From: an uncultured Eubacteriales bacterium
GTDB lineage: Bacteria; Bacillota; Clostridia; Oscillospirales; Oscillospiraceae
Direction: 5' to 3'
Assembly: GCA_900316205.1 (NCBI GenBank)
Contig: ONBX01000029.1
Span: forward strand, 1 to 48,824
DNA length: 48,824 nt
The notes beneath the pieces are model-generated. The model worked only from the letters and a program-made list of their open reading frames with translations. It did not search any database and was not told where the DNA came from. Positions 7,573-16,836 of the stretch are shown in pieces; within the stretch, counting starts at the first letter, position 1; each line of letters opens with the position of its first letter. The translations under genes and the position numbers were made by a program.

Positions 7573-7669
7573 ATTGCTTTTCTCATTCTCCTTGCTTCGG
7601 TACGGGGATCTGAAACCAGCCTCCCTTCCGAGTCCCGCCTCAGCTCTCGCACCCTGTATTCTCAGCAAG

Positions 7670-7698
7670 ATTCTATCACAAACGGACGATTTTTGAAA
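7670..7698 (-). promoter_or_regulatory. Probable promoter of the FRG gene
   Basis: TTTCAA and TAGAAT are 17 bases apart on the minus strand. The leader would be about 90 bases. Confidence 0.45.
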
Positions 7699-7704
7699 GA
7701 TGCA

Positions 7705-7741
7705 AAAGGGGCTCTGATCACAGGCGGATCAGAGCCCCTTT
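7705..7741 (-). terminator. Terminator of the polysaccharide deacetylase gene
   Basis: A perfect 15-bp stem (AAAGGGGCTCTGATC and its complement) lies 16 bases after the stop of the gene ending at 7757 and is followed by TTTTG on the minus strand. Confidence 0.8.
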
Positions 7742-7756
7742 CCTGCGGGCTGTTTT

Positions 7757-9193
7757 CTACGGTTCCGGTGCCGGTTCAGGCTCAGGCGCGGGCTCCGGTT
7801 CCGGTACGGGATCGGGTTCCGGCGCCGCTGTGGGTTCCGGCGCCGCTGTCGGTTCCGGCGCAGGCTCCTGATAGGGGATCCAGGTGTAGCGGACGGGCTT
7901 CACCTCTTCTCCCTCTGGGGGAAAGGCGGAGGCCAGCCAGGTGGCATATTCGCTCAGCTGCGTCCTCTTCTCCGGGAAGAAGCGGTAGACCGACGTGGGG
8001 TCGTCGCTGGTGTTATAGGGCATGATGTAGCGCTTGTTTTCAAACATTTTCACGCCGAAGCGGTAATACTGGCTGGTAAGCTCCTGGATCTTCTCGTTGG
8101 CCCCGCCGATGGGATAGGCCAGCACAAAGGGCTCCTTGCCGAACATTCTTGTCAGGTAGAGCCGGGATTCACGCATCTCGTATTCCCGCTCCTCCGTTGT
8201 AAGATCCAGCAGGTTGTCGTGGGACATGGTATGGCTTTGGAAATCCACATAGCCGCTGGCCGCCATCTCCAGAGCCTGGTCCGGATCCAGGTGGCTGCCG
8301 CTGTGGTCAAAGGCGTCGCAGATCATGAAGATCGTGACCTTCACATGGTACTTTTCCAGCAGGGGCAGGAGGTTGAAATAGGTGTTCTTCCAGCCGTCAT
8401 CATAGGTCAGCAGCACCGGCTTTTCATAGTCCTCCACATGCTCCAGGTCGGAAAACCAGATGGGGGTATAGCCGTTATCCAGCATATAGACGATCTGCTC
8501 CTCCATGCTGCTGGGTTCCACGAAGAGGTTGGCGCTTTCATCGCCTCCGCCCACGCCGTGGTACATCATCACCGGCACGTAATAGCCCTGGGGCAGCTCC
8601 CAGTCCCCCGCGGCCGGGGTGCAGTAGAGGTGGTCAAACTCCTCGTCATAGAGCAGGCCGATCTGGATGGCCTCGCAGAAGGATTCCACCGGCAGCAGCA
8701 TTTCCTCGCCGCCCCGGCAAAGCAGCACCGGCGCCTCCAGGCGCACGCTCTCGTCCAGGTAGCGCAGCTCGTCGCTCTCCGCCTGCAGCTCCACCCGGCT
8801 CTTGCGCCAGGGGAAGGCGCAGCTCTCACCGTCCTCGCCGATCTCCGGCTCCAGTCCCAGCGCTTCGGCCGCCTCGGAGAGATAGACGTAGCGGACGCCA
8901 TCGTGCAGGACGCTGCCGCTTGCAAGCTCCGTTCCGTCCATGGTCACGGGGCAGTCCGCCGTCAGCTCCGGCTCCGGGAAGGGCGTGGGCTCCGGCGTGG
9001 GCTCCGGGGTGGGTTCCGGGGTCGGCTCCGGCGTGGGCTCGGGCGTGGCAGGCGTCTCCTCCGGCACCGCCGGCTCAGCGCTGTCGGCTCCGCCGCAGGC
9101 CGGAAGGATCAGCATCAGCAGCGCCAGCGAGAGGCACAGCCACAGAAGGAGCAGCCCTGACGCCGGCTTTCTGTTCGTTTCACTTTTCTCCAT
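7757..9193 (-). CDS. Lipoprotein polysaccharide deacetylase with Pro/Glu/Thr-rich linkers
   Basis: The 478-residue protein starts at the ATG giving MEKSETNRK, with GAGGAGAG upstream. A membrane segment ends in the lipobox LPAC (Cys33). Five near-identical Glu-Pro-Thr-Pro units follow as a stalk. Residues about 85-195 resemble the copper-amine-oxidase-like N-terminal domain seen in Clostridial wall proteins. Residues about 215-400 are a NodB deacetylase: LTYDDGW holds the catalytic and metal Asp pair, and SHTMSHD the two zinc histidines. The tail is again Pro-Glu-Ala-rich. It probably removes acetyl groups from cell-wall or surface sugars outside the membrane. The substrate cannot be read from sequence. 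Confidence 0.9.
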   Translation of the reverse strand: MEKSETNRKPASGLLLLWLCLSLALLMLILPACGGADSAEPAVPEETPATPEPTPEPTPEPTPEPTPEPTPFPEPELTADCPVTMDGTELASGSVLHDGVRYVYLSEAAEALGLEPEIGEDGESCAFPWRKSRVELQAESDELRYLDESVRLEAPVLLCRGGEEMLLPVESFCEAIQIGLLYDEEFDHLYCTPAAGDWELPQGYYVPVMMYHGVGGGDESANLFVEPSSMEEQIVYMLDNGYTPIWFSDLEHVEDYEKPVLLTYDDGWKNTYFNLLPLLEKYHVKVTIFMICDAFDHSGSHLDPDQALEMAASGYVDFQSHTMSHDNLLDLTTEEREYEMRESRLYLTRMFGKEPFVLAYPIGGANEKIQELTSQYYRFGVKMFENKRYIMPYNTSDDPTSVYRFFPEKRTQLSEYATWLASAFPPEGEEVKPVRYTWIPYQEPAPEPTAAPEPTAAPEPDPVPEPEPAPEPEPAPEP

Positions 9194-9239
9194 GGTTTTC
9201 TCTCCTCTTCGCCCGCAGGCGGTTCGAATATCCTTACCA

Positions 9240-9268
9240 GTTATAAAAGATTCCGGAGGAAAATGCAA
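9240..9268 (-). promoter_or_regulatory. Promoter of the polysaccharide deacetylase gene
   Basis: TTGCAT and TATAAC are separated by 17 bases on the minus strand, about 45 bases before the start codon. Confidence 0.6.
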
Positions 9269-9326
9269 GCTTTCTTTGTATTCTCTTGCTTTTTATCCCT
9301 CCGGGGGCTTGCGCCGCTCTCCCTCT

Positions 9327-9367
9327 CGCGCCCTGCGTTTTGGGAACGCAGGGCGCGCATCTTTTTT
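9327..9367 (+). terminator. Hairpin with T run lacking an upstream plus-strand gene
   Basis: A 13-bp stem (CGCGCCCTGCGTT and its complement) is followed by CATCTTTTTTGC, the form of a plus-strand terminator. The only genes nearby are the divergent deacetylase and opp genes. The stretch 9269-9626 holds no convincing gene. It has several short C/G-rich inverted repeats and a G+C drop near 9510-9650. Confidence 0.5.
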
Positions 9368-9626
9368 GCTCTGCTCATACGGAAAAGGGCCCGTTGCAAA
9401 ACATGCAAAAAAGCGCAGGAGAGGGCCTCTTGCGTGCCCTGCGGGCAAAGCTCCCCCTGCCGGCTCGTCCTGGTCTTTCAGGGGCAAAATAGCTGCCGCA
9501 GCGCGCAAAATGGAAAAATAATGTAATTCTGTAAATATTTACCGCGTTAAATTGCACAATTCCACGCCCCTGTTTTTTTGCATGTTTGCTAAGTCTCCCA
9601 AAATTTTGGAAATTGCGGAAAACAAA

Positions 9627-9655
9627 TTGCAAAAGCCGAGTCGAGAGGCTATAAT
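9627..9655 (+). promoter_or_regulatory. Promoter of the opp operon
   Basis: TTGCAA and TATAAT are 17 bases apart in an A+T-rich stretch. The leader is about 105 bases and contains a weak CCGG-based hairpin before the start of the permease gene. Confidence 0.8.
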
Positions 9656-9765
9656 CCGATTTAATTTAGTAAATCAGCGAAGCGTTCCGCCGGGTTTTTC
9701 CCCGGTTTTCTCCCGATCCGAGGAGCGGCGTAGCCTTCGATCAACAATCTATGTGAGGGATCGGA

Positions 9766-10707
9766 ATGACCGGATATATCGTAAAACGCATCGTGGTGGC
9801 GTTCCTGACGCTGCTGCTCATCATGTGTATTACCTTCCTGCTGATGAATGCGGTCCCCGGCAGCCCCTTTCTGACGGAAAAGTCCACGCCGGAGATGATC
9901 GCCCGCGCCAACGCCAAGTACGGGCTGGACAAGCCCCTGTACGTGCAGCTTTTCAACTACATCAAAAGCTATCTGCAGGGAGATCTGGGCACCTCGCTGA
10001 AGATGCAGGAGGGCACAAGCGTCTCCAGGATCATCTTCCATCAGGGCAAGTTCACCCTTTCTCTCAAGCTTGGCGTATATGCCCTTGTGCTGGCAGTGAT
10101 CATCGGCATCCCGCTGGGCTGCATCGCGGCCTACAACCGGGGCAAGTGGATCGACGGCTTCCTGCGCGTGATGACGACCGTCGGCGTCGCGGTGCCGACC
10201 TTCGTGCTGGCAACGCTGCTGCTGGTGACCTTTGCGGTGAAGCTTCAATGGCTGCCCACCCTCAGCGGCAGCCTGCCGGACGCCAAAAGCTATGTGATGC
10301 CGGTCATCAGCCTTTCCTTTTACTACACCTGCTATGTAGCCAAGCTCACCCGCACCAGCATGCTGGACGCCATCAACCAGGATTACATCCGCACGGCACG
10401 CGCCAAGGGCGTGAAGACCCGTGCCCTGATCCTCAAGCACGCCCTGCGCAACTCGCTGATTCCGGTCATCACCTATCTGGGGCCGGTCATGGCGGGCATC
10501 ATCACCGGCAGCTTTGTGGTGGAGTCCACCTTCTCCATTCCCGGCCTTGGCAAATACTATGTTCAAAGCGTCCTGAACCGGGATTATCCGGTCATCATGG
10601 CCACCACGGTGGTTCTGTCCGCCCTGGTGATCCTGATGAATCTGGTGGTGGACATCGCCTACAAGATCGTAGACCCGCGCATCACCCTGACAGAGAAGGA
10701 GGACTGA
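9766..10707 (+). CDS. oppB: Oligopeptide ABC transporter permease OppB
   Basis: The 313-residue membrane protein has a first helix at about 5-27, then a large extracytoplasmic loop and five more helices, the layout of OppB/DppB permeases. LNAVPGSPF-like and KYGLDKPLYVQ motifs after helix 1 are typical. The EAA loop DYIRTARAKGVKTRALILKH near residue 207 contacts the ATPases. It forms the membrane channel with OppC. It is the first gene of a five-gene operon and is followed after three bases by oppC. Confidence 0.94.
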   Translation: MTGYIVKRIVVAFLTLLLIMCITFLLMNAVPGSPFLTEKSTPEMIARANAKYGLDKPLYVQLFNYIKSYLQGDLGTSLKMQEGTSVSRIIFHQGKFTLSLKLGVYALVLAVIIGIPLGCIAAYNRGKWIDGFLRVMTTVGVAVPTFVLATLLLVTFAVKLQWLPTLSGSLPDAKSYVMPVISLSFYYTCYVAKLTRTSMLDAINQDYIRTARAKGVKTRALILKHALRNSLIPVITYLGPVMAGIITGSFVVESTFSIPGLGKYYVQSVLNRDYPVIMATTVVLSALVILMNLVVDIAYKIVDPRITLTEKED

Positions 10708-10710
10708 GCG

Positions 10711-12069
10711 ATGGACGGAAAGTTTGCCAAGATCAGTCCCTTCCAGATCGACCCTGACAAGATCCCCGCGCTGACGGCAGAGGACTTTGCCCCCGCAGGG
10801 GAAAGCGAAAAGGCCTCCATGGTCCAGATGCACAAGAGCGTCTCCTACTGGCGTGACGCCTGGCGCCGTTTCAAGGCGAATACGGTGTCCATGGTCGCGC
10901 TGGCGGTCTTCCTTCTTTGTCTGCTGTTCGCTTTTGTCGGGCCTTCTCTGATCCCCTACAGCTATGCCGAGCAGTACCGCGCCTCCCAGAAGCTGGCCCC
11001 CTTTGCCTATTCCAAGGGCGAGGAGACCATCCGCATCCTGGAAGGCACCTGCGACGGCTTCTACGCCACGGCTCTGCAGCCCGGCAGCATCACAGCCCTC
11101 TCCAAGGGCGACTACTACATCTCCTCTCAGGGCAGGACCTATGCCTTTTCCCTGACAAAGGCCGTGGAAAAGAGCGTGCTGATCCTGAACAGCAAGGCGG
11201 AAGAGCCGCTGATCCTTGTGAAGGAAGCCGACCTTCAGCCCGACGGCAGCTATAAAGCTTATGCGGCCATTGCCTTCACGGACAGCCCCGCGGAGGGCGC
11301 CGCCCGGCTCAAGCTGGTGCGCAGCGTCTTCCCCCACGTCTTCGGCACCGACTCGGCGGGGCGCGACATCATGGCCCGCACCATGTACGGGACACGCGTC
11401 TCCATCATCATCGGCGTGGTGGCCGCCCTGATCGTGCTGATCATCGGTTCGATCTACGGCGCCATCTCCGGTCTTGCCGGGGGCGCTGTGGACTTTGTGA
11501 TGATGCGCATTGTGGAGCTCATCTATTCCGTGCCCGAGGTTTTGATCGTGCTGCTGCTGCAGGTAGTGCTGAAGGACCCGCTGCAGCAGTGGTTTGACAC
11601 CAGCCCCTCCGCCTTTGCCCACGCGATGAGCGATCTGGGCGCCGGCATCGTCAGCATTTTCATCACCTTCGCCCTGCTCTACTGGGTCACCATGGCGCGG
11701 ATCGTCCGCGGCCAGGTGCTGCAGCTGAAAAAGCAGGAATATGTCACCGCGGCCACTGCCCTGGGCGCCTCCAACGGCCGGATCATCCGGCGGCATCTGC
11801 TGCCCAACTGCGTGGGTCAGCTGGTGATCACCACCTGCCTGCAGATCCCCAGCGCCATCTTTCTGGAATCGTTCCTGTCCTTCCTGGGTCTGGGCGTCTC
11901 CGCGCCGATGGCGAGCCTGGGCTCCCTGTGCTCCGACGCGCTGGAGACCATCACCCTGTACCCCTACAGGCTGGTGTTCCCCGGCATCATCCTCACGGTG
12001 GTGGTGCTGACGCTGAACCTTGTGGGCGACGGCCTGCGGGACGCGCTGGATCCGCGTCTGAAGAAGTAG
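10711..12069 (+). CDS. oppC: Oligopeptide ABC transporter permease OppC with an enlarged extracytoplasmic insert
   Basis: The 452-residue protein is the second permease. One helix at about 62-84 is followed by a long soluble stretch to about residue 220. The FGTDSAGRDIMARTMYGTR motif then opens the permease domain, with five more helices. The EAA loop EYVTAATALGASNGRIIRRH contacts OppD/OppF. Usual OppC proteins have about 290-320 residues. The extra 110-130 residues lie between helix 1 and the FGTD motif and should face outside. Similar inserts are known in some Clostridial homologues, but their role is not known to me. Confidence 0.92.
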   Translation: MDGKFAKISPFQIDPDKIPALTAEDFAPAGESEKASMVQMHKSVSYWRDAWRRFKANTVSMVALAVFLLCLLFAFVGPSLIPYSYAEQYRASQKLAPFAYSKGEETIRILEGTCDGFYATALQPGSITALSKGDYYISSQGRTYAFSLTKAVEKSVLILNSKAEEPLILVKEADLQPDGSYKAYAAIAFTDSPAEGAARLKLVRSVFPHVFGTDSAGRDIMARTMYGTRVSIIIGVVAALIVLIIGSIYGAISGLAGGAVDFVMMRIVELIYSVPEVLIVLLLQVVLKDPLQQWFDTSPSAFAHAMSDLGAGIVSIFITFALLYWVTMARIVRGQVLQLKKQEYVTAATALGASNGRIIRRHLLPNCVGQLVITTCLQIPSAIFLESFLSFLGLGVSAPMASLGSLCSDALETITLYPYRLVFPGIILTVVVLTLNLVGDGLRDALDPRLKK

Positions 12070-12082
12070 GGAGGAAACGGCT

Positions 12083-13090
12083 ATGGACGAAAAGAAAACG
12101 CTCCTTGAGGTCAAGGATCTCAAGGTCTCCTTCTTCACCCCGGCGGGTGAAGTCAAGGCCGTTGACGGCATCTCCTACTCTCTCGGCTATAACGAGGTCA
12201 TGGGCATCGTGGGCGAATCCGGCTCCGGCAAGAGCGTGGAAGCCTATTCCATCATCGGCCTTCTGCAAAGCCCCGGCAAGGTCACCGGCGGCTCCATCAC
12301 CTTTGAGGGCGAGGATGTCCTTTCCTTCAGTGAGGAGCAGATGCGCCAGTTTCGCGGCAACCGGGTCAGCATGATCTTCCAGAACCCCATGACCTGTCTC
12401 AACCCGGTCTACACCATCGGCAACCAGCTTGTGGAGGCGCTGCTGTGCCACGACAAGGGCTACAGCAAGGAGCAGGCCCGGGCCCGGGCCATCGAGATGC
12501 TGGAGCTGGTGGGCATCAACAACGCCGAAAAGCGCATCGACCAGTATCCCCACGAATTCTCCGGCGGCATGCGGCAGCGGGCCATGATCGCCATGGCGCT
12601 GATCTGCGAGCCCAAGCTCCTCATCGCGGACGAACCCACCACCGCCCTGGACGTGACCATCCAGGCCCAGATCCTGGAGCTGATGAAGGCGCTGCAGAAA
12701 AAGGAAAACACCTCCATCATCTTCATCACCCACAACCTGGGCGTCGTGGCCGAGATTTGCGACCGGGTGTCGGTCATGTACGCAGGCCGCATCGTGGAGC
12801 AGGGGCCGGTCAACGACATCTTCTATGACCCGCAGCACCCCTATACCAAGGGTCTGCTGGCCTCTACCCCCCGTCTGGACGAGGAAGGCAGGGAGCGGCT
12901 TGTGCCCATCGAGGGCACGCCCATCGACCTGCTCAATCCGCCCCAGGGCTGCAATTTCGGCCCCCGCTGCAAGGACTGCATGAAGATCTGTCTGCGGCAG
13001 AAGCCGCCCTTTGTCCAGGTGGGCGATGGGCATATCTCCGCCTGCTGGCTCCATTTCCGGGAGCAGCCGGGAAAGGGGGATGCGACATGA
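12083..13090 (+). CDS. oppD: Oligopeptide ABC transporter ATP-binding protein OppD
   Basis: The 335-residue ATPase has the Walker A GESGSGKS, the Q-loop in MIFQNPMTCLNPV, the signature FSGGMRQR, the Walker B LLIADEPTTALD and the switch histidine in FITHNLG. The C-terminal oligopeptide-binding extension carries four closely set cysteines in GCNFGPRCKDCMKICL, a pattern linked with a [4Fe-4S] cluster in related DppD proteins. Its stop overlaps the start of oppF by four bases. Confidence 0.95.
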   Translation: MDEKKTLLEVKDLKVSFFTPAGEVKAVDGISYSLGYNEVMGIVGESGSGKSVEAYSIIGLLQSPGKVTGGSITFEGEDVLSFSEEQMRQFRGNRVSMIFQNPMTCLNPVYTIGNQLVEALLCHDKGYSKEQARARAIEMLELVGINNAEKRIDQYPHEFSGGMRQRAMIAMALICEPKLLIADEPTTALDVTIQAQILELMKALQKKENTSIIFITHNLGVVAEICDRVSVMYAGRIVEQGPVNDIFYDPQHPYTKGLLASTPRLDEEGRERLVPIEGTPIDLLNPPQGCNFGPRCKDCMKICLRQKPPFVQVGDGHISACWLHFREQPGKGDAT

Positions 13091-14076
13091 GTGACGTTCT
13101 TCTGAAAATCGAAAATCTCAGCAAATACTTCCCCGTCAAGGGCAAACTGTTCCGGAAGAAAAAATATGTGCAGGCCGTGGAGTCGGTCTCCCTTCAGATC
13201 TTCAAGGGCGAGACCCTGGGTCTGGTGGGCGAGTCCGGCTGCGGCAAAACCACCCTGGGACGCACCATCATCCGGCTGTACGAGCCCACTGCCGGGCGCA
13301 TCGAGTATGACGGAAAGCCCATCTACGACAGCGCTCAGAAGATCGCGGTGGACATGCTGCCCTACCGGCGCAAAATGCAGATCATCTTTCAGGATCCCTC
13401 CGCTTCCCTGGACCCGCGCATGACCGTGGGCGAGATCGTGGGCGAAGCACTGGACATCCACAAGCTCTGCTCCGGGAAGAAGGAGCGGCAGGAACGCATC
13501 AAGTCCCTGCTGGACGAGGTGGGTCTGAACACCGAGCACGCCAACCGCTTCCCCCACGAGTTTTCCGGCGGGCAGCAGCAGCGCGTGGGCATTGCCCGGG
13601 CCCTGGCCGTGGAGCCGGAGTTCATCGTCTGCGACGAACCCATCTCCGCTCTGGACGTGTCGATCCAGTCCCAGGTCGTGAACATGCTGGAGGATCTGCA
13701 GCGGGACAAGGGGCTGACCTATCTCTTCATCGCCCACGACATCAGCGTGGTGCGCCATATCTCCAACCGCATCGGCGTCATGTATCTGGGCCAGCTGGTG
13801 GAGCTGGGAGAGAGCTATGAGCTGTGCAGCCACCCCATCCACCCCTACACCCAAACCCTGCTCTCCGCGGTGCCCCTTCCGGACCCGGAGAAAAGCCGTG
13901 CCCGGCAGCGCATCCTGCTGGAGGGCGATATCCCCAGCCCCTTGGATCCGCCCGGCGGCTGCCGCTTCCACACGCGCTGTCCCTATGCCACGGAGCGCTG
14001 CCGCTCCGAGCAGCCCGCTCTGAAGGAATACGGCACCGGTCACTACGCGGCCTGCCACCTGCTGGAGCAGGGCTGA
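13087..14076 (+). CDS. oppF: Oligopeptide ABC transporter ATP-binding protein OppF
   Basis: The 329-residue partner ATPase has Walker A GESGCGKT, signature FSGGQQQR, Walker [13 protein letters not shown] and the switch region [13 protein letters not shown]. The C-terminal extension again has spaced cysteines ([16 protein letters not shown]). It pairs with OppD to drive peptide uptake. Sixty bases separate it from oppA, and that gap contains a short palindrome with a T run. Confidence 0.95.
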   Translation: MSDVLLKIENLSKYFPVKGKLFRKKKYVQAVESVSLQIFKGETLGLVGESGCGKTTLGRTIIRLYEPTAGRIEYDGKPIYDSAQKIAVDMLPYRRKMQIIFQDPSASLDPRMTVGEIVGEALDIHKLCSGKKERQERIKSLLDEVGLNTEHANRFPHEFSGGQQQRVGIARALAVEPEFIVCDEPISALDVSIQSQVVNMLEDLQRDKGLTYLFIAHDISVVRHISNRIGVMYLGQLVELGESYELCSHPIHPYTQTLLSAVPLPDPEKSRARQRILLEGDIPSPLDPPGGCRFHTRCPYATERCRSEQPALKEYGTGHYAACHLLEQG

Positions 14077-14092
14077 CTAACCTTGGTAACAG

Positions 14093-14111
14093 GCTCAGAT
14101 CTGAGCTTTTT
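14093..14111 (+). promoter_or_regulatory. Short palindrome with T run between oppF and oppA
   Basis: GCTCAGATCTGAGC is a perfect palindrome followed by TTTTT. It could be a weak terminator or a processing and stability element that sets oppA apart from the upstream genes. No new promoter is evident. Confidence 0.45.
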
Positions 14112-14136
14112 ACAATTTCAAAACAGGAGGAATAAC

Positions 14137-15885
14137 ATGAAAAAGACAATTGCTTTGCTGCTTGCTCTGTGCATGGTCTTTGCGCTGGCCGCCTGCGGCT
14201 CTCCCAGCAGCGCGCCCGCAGCCAACGACACCCCTGCCGATGCCGACGCCAGCAGCCCCGCCGATGCTTCCGCTGATACCGCCGCCGAGCCCTTCGTGGT
14301 CAACGCCTGCATCGCGTCCGAGCCGGAAACCATCGATCCGGGCCTGATCAGCTCTGTCGACGGCTCCACCTACACCCAGCACCAGTTTGAGAATCTGATG
14401 AAGTATCAGATGATCGACGAGCAGGCTGCGGATGACCCCAACATGAAGAACACCGAAGTCGTCTGCGGTCAGGCAGCGTCCTATGTGGTCTCCGATGATC
14501 TCTGCACCTACACCTTCACCCTGCGGGACGACATCTTCTGGTCCGACGGCCAGCCCGTCACCGCCAAGGACTTCGTCTACAGCTGGCAGCGCCTGGTGGA
14601 TCCCGCCACCGCCTCCGACTACGGCTACTTCCTGGACAACATCGTCCTGAACGCCGCCGCGATCCAGGCCGGTGAGAAGGACAAGAGCGAGCTGGGCATC
14701 ACCGCCATCGACGACAAGACCCTGGAGATCCAGCTGGAGGCCCCCTGCGCCTACTTCATCGAGATGTGCGCCTTTGCCTCTCTCGTCCCCCTGCGTGAGG
14801 ACGTGGTTGAGGGCAACGAGAGCTGGACCGATCCCGCCACCATCGTGGTCAACGGCCCTTACAAGGTCGTCGAGTGGGTCCATGACAGCTACATCCGCAT
14901 GGAGCCCAACGAGTACTACTACGATGTGAAGAACCTGGGCCCCGACGCCATCGTGTGGTGGCTGAGCGACAGCGAGACTGCCATCCTTTCCGCCTATCAG
15001 TCCGGTGAGTACAACTTCATCGAGAGTTTCCCCACCGACATGATCGAAAGCCTGACGGCCTCCGGCGACTGCTTCATCAATCCCTATGTGGGTACTTACT
15101 ACCTGTACCTGAACTGCTCCAAGATCACCGACTGGCGTGTGCGCGCGGCCATGGTCCTCTCCGTTGACCGCGAGAACATCGTCGAGAACGTGACCCAGGG
15201 AGGTCAGGTTCCCGCCACCGGCTTTGTTGCCTCCGGCATCCTGGATTCCACCGGCGCAGACTTCGCCTTCGGCGTGTCCGAGCTGGGCGCCATCTACAAC
15301 ACCCTCCAGAGCATGTACCCCGACGCGGATCTGAGCACCTATGCCGGCAAGTGCGAGCTGGCCAAGCAGCTGTACGATGAGGCTGTTGCCGACGGCTCCT
15401 GGGATCCCAACACCACCGTGGTCTACAACTTCAACACCTCCGATACCCACAAGGCCATTGCGGAAGCCTGCGGCTCCGACTGGCAGACCGTTCTCGGCAT
15501 GAGCATCACCCTGGAGAACCAGGAGTGGGCCACCTACACCAACGGTCTGGGCGAGCACGCCTTCGGCGTTGCCCGTCTCGGCTGGATCGCCGACTACAAC
15601 GACCCCGTGACCTACCTGGAGCTGATGGTCACCGGCAACTCCTACAACTACGGCCTGTACTCCGATGAGAGCTTCGACGCCAACATCACCGCTGCCAAGG
15701 CCGCTCTGGCCGGTCCCGACCGTGACGCCCTGCTGTACTCCGCGGAGGAGACCCTCTTCGGTGAAGGCGGCTTCCCTGTCTGCCCCATCTACTATTACAC
15801 CAACATGTACTGCAACAATGGCCTGACCAACCTGGGCTACACCGGCATGGGCTACTTCTTCTTCCAGTACGCGCAGAAGGCCTGA
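14137..15885 (+). CDS. oppA: Oligopeptide-binding lipoprotein OppA
   Basis: I start at the ATG after CAGGAGGAATAAC; the protein has 582 residues. A signal peptide ends in the lipobox LAAC (Cys21), then an Ala/Asp/Ser-rich tether leads to a family-5 solute-binding domain. Typical marks are ASEPETIDPGL, LRDDIFWSDGQPVTAKDFVYSWQ-like residues near 140, and TVVYNFNTSDTHKAIAEA. It captures peptides outside the membrane and passes them to OppBC. Codon use is strongly biased to C-ending codons, as expected of a highly expressed gene. Confidence 0.95.
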   Translation: MKKTIALLLALCMVFALAACGSPSSAPAANDTPADADASSPADASADTAAEPFVVNACIASEPETIDPGLISSVDGSTYTQHQFENLMKYQMIDEQAADDPNMKNTEVVCGQAASYVVSDDLCTYTFTLRDDIFWSDGQPVTAKDFVYSWQRLVDPATASDYGYFLDNIVLNAAAIQAGEKDKSELGITAIDDKTLEIQLEAPCAYFIEMCAFASLVPLREDVVEGNESWTDPATIVVNGPYKVVEWVHDSYIRMEPNEYYYDVKNLGPDAIVWWLSDSETAILSAYQSGEYNFIESFPTDMIESLTASGDCFINPYVGTYYLYLNCSKITDWRVRAAMVLSVDRENIVENVTQGGQVPATGFVASGILDSTGADFAFGVSELGAIYNTLQSMYPDADLSTYAGKCELAKQLYDEAVADGSWDPNTTVVYNFNTSDTHKAIAEACGSDWQTVLGMSITLENQEWATYTNGLGEHAFGVARLGWIADYNDPVTYLELMVTGNSYNYGLYSDESFDANITAAKAALAGPDRDALLYSAEETLFGEGGFPVCPIYYYTNMYCNNGLTNLGYTGMGYFFFQYAQKA

Positions 15886-15920
15886 GCCCGCTGAACCCTC
15901 ATCTCACGCAAACTTGAAAG

Positions 15921-15966
15921 CCCCCGTCTCCGGGAAGCACGCTTCACCGGAGACGGGGTTTCCTTT
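15921..15966 (+). terminator. Terminator of the opp operon
   Basis: CCCCGTCTCCGG pairs with CCGGAGACGGGG and is followed by TTTCCTTTTG, 35 bases after the oppA stop. Confidence 0.85.
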
Positions 15967-16084
15967 TGCGTTCCTCCGGCGCGGGACCGATCTCCCCTTC
16001 CACCCGCTTTCATAAGCCCCCTTCCCCTCTCATATACATGGAGCAGGAATCGCGCGGCAGAGCCGCGCACAGGGAGTGGTGGCA

Positions 16085-16333
16085 TTGCATACCGATATAG
16101 AGGAACGCTCCTGCGATCTGGCAGCGTTTATTCTGGAAAACAAGGCGACCGTCCGGGCCGCCGCCGCAAAGTTCGGCATTTCCAAAAGCACCGTCCACAA
16201 GGACCTGACCGAGCGGCTGCGCCGGGTGGACCCGGGGCTCTATGCCCAGGTAAGGCTGCTTCTGGACTGGAACAAGGCACAGCGGCACATCCGCGGGGGT
16301 CTCGCCACCCGGCGCAAATACAAGGGCGAATAG
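16085..16333 (+). CDS. spoIIID: Sporulation transcriptional regulator SpoIIID
   Basis: The 82-residue protein matches SpoIIID over its full length: DIEERSCDLAAFILENKATV, the helix-turn-helix KFGISKSTVHKDLTERL, and the basic end HIRGGLATRRKYKGE. I start at the TTG at 16085 because it aligns with the family Met and lies eight bases after AGGGAG. Two GTG codons at 16076 and 16079 are alternatives but are too close to that site. SpoIIID acts in the mother cell during sporulation. It shows that this organism very likely forms endospores. Confidence 0.93.
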   Translation: MHTDIEERSCDLAAFILENKATVRAAAAKFGISKSTVHKDLTERLRRVDPGLYAQVRLLLDWNKAQRHIRGGLATRRKYKGE

Positions 16334-16369
16334 GAGCCCCGGCGTGGGCCAGTCATTGCCGCAGCGCAG

Positions 16370-16401
16370 CCAGATGCCGCCGCTGCGGCGGTCTGGTTTT
16401 T
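16370..16401 (+). terminator. Terminator of spoIIID
   Basis: CCAGATGCCGCC pairs with GGCGGTCTGG around a short loop and is followed by TTTTTCC. Confidence 0.75.
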
Positions 16402-16467
16402 CCGGTGTTCTCTCCGCAAGCGCAGCCATCCGCCCTCCCAAAAGCCTTTTCCTTGAGGCGAAGGTGC

Positions 16468-16703
16468 CCGTAGCGCCGAGCATTGCTCGGCGCTACGGGG
16501 CAGAGTGTCAAAAAACCTCGCAGCAATGTCAGATGACAGAGCAGCGGGGGAGCTCGAGGGGGCAAGGCCCGCCTCGAGTACAATAGCCCGCCGCTCGAAA
16601 AGCCTTGAAAATCAAGGCTTTTCGAAAACAGCATTTTGTGTTCGGCCAAAATGCTCGGCGGGGAAAGCGCAGTCAAAAAAGTCCCCAAAGGACTTTTTTG
16701 ACA
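16468..16703. repeat. Multi-hairpin element between spoIIID and GH43 (element D)
   Basis: This non-coding stretch holds a series of near-perfect hairpins. 16468-16482 pairs with 16486-16500 (15 bp, loop ATT). CTCGAGG pairs with CCTCGAG near 16553-16578. A three-way junction is closed by 16587-16593 with 16656-16662 and encloses 16595-16608 with 16612-16625 (14 bp) and 16630-16638 with 16647-16655 (9 bp). GTCAAAAAAGTCC pairs with GGACTTTTTTGAC at the right end. TGTCAAAAAA at 16506-16515 can instead pair with TTTTTTGACA at 16694-16703, closing the whole unit. The function is unknown. The plan resembles the elements at 41043 and 35939. Confidence 0.7.
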
Positions 16704-16718
16704 TGCTGGGGGAAGCAC

Positions 16719-16836
16719 AATGGCCGACCAATGGTCGGCCCTACGTCAGAGACAGGACGCCGCACCAATCGTAGGGGCGACCTGTGGCCGTCTGACCGAT
16801 TGCGACCAAATGGAGGCGGCCAAAGGCCGCCCCTAC
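16719..16836. repeat. REP-like palindromes, GTAGGGGCG family
   Basis: TGGCCGACCAATGGTCGGCC near 16720 is one hairpin. From 16771 to 16836 GTAGGGGCGACC and GGCCGCCCCTAC face each other as a palindromic pair like the one after xth. The remaining bases to 16968 show no gene. Confidence 0.65.
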
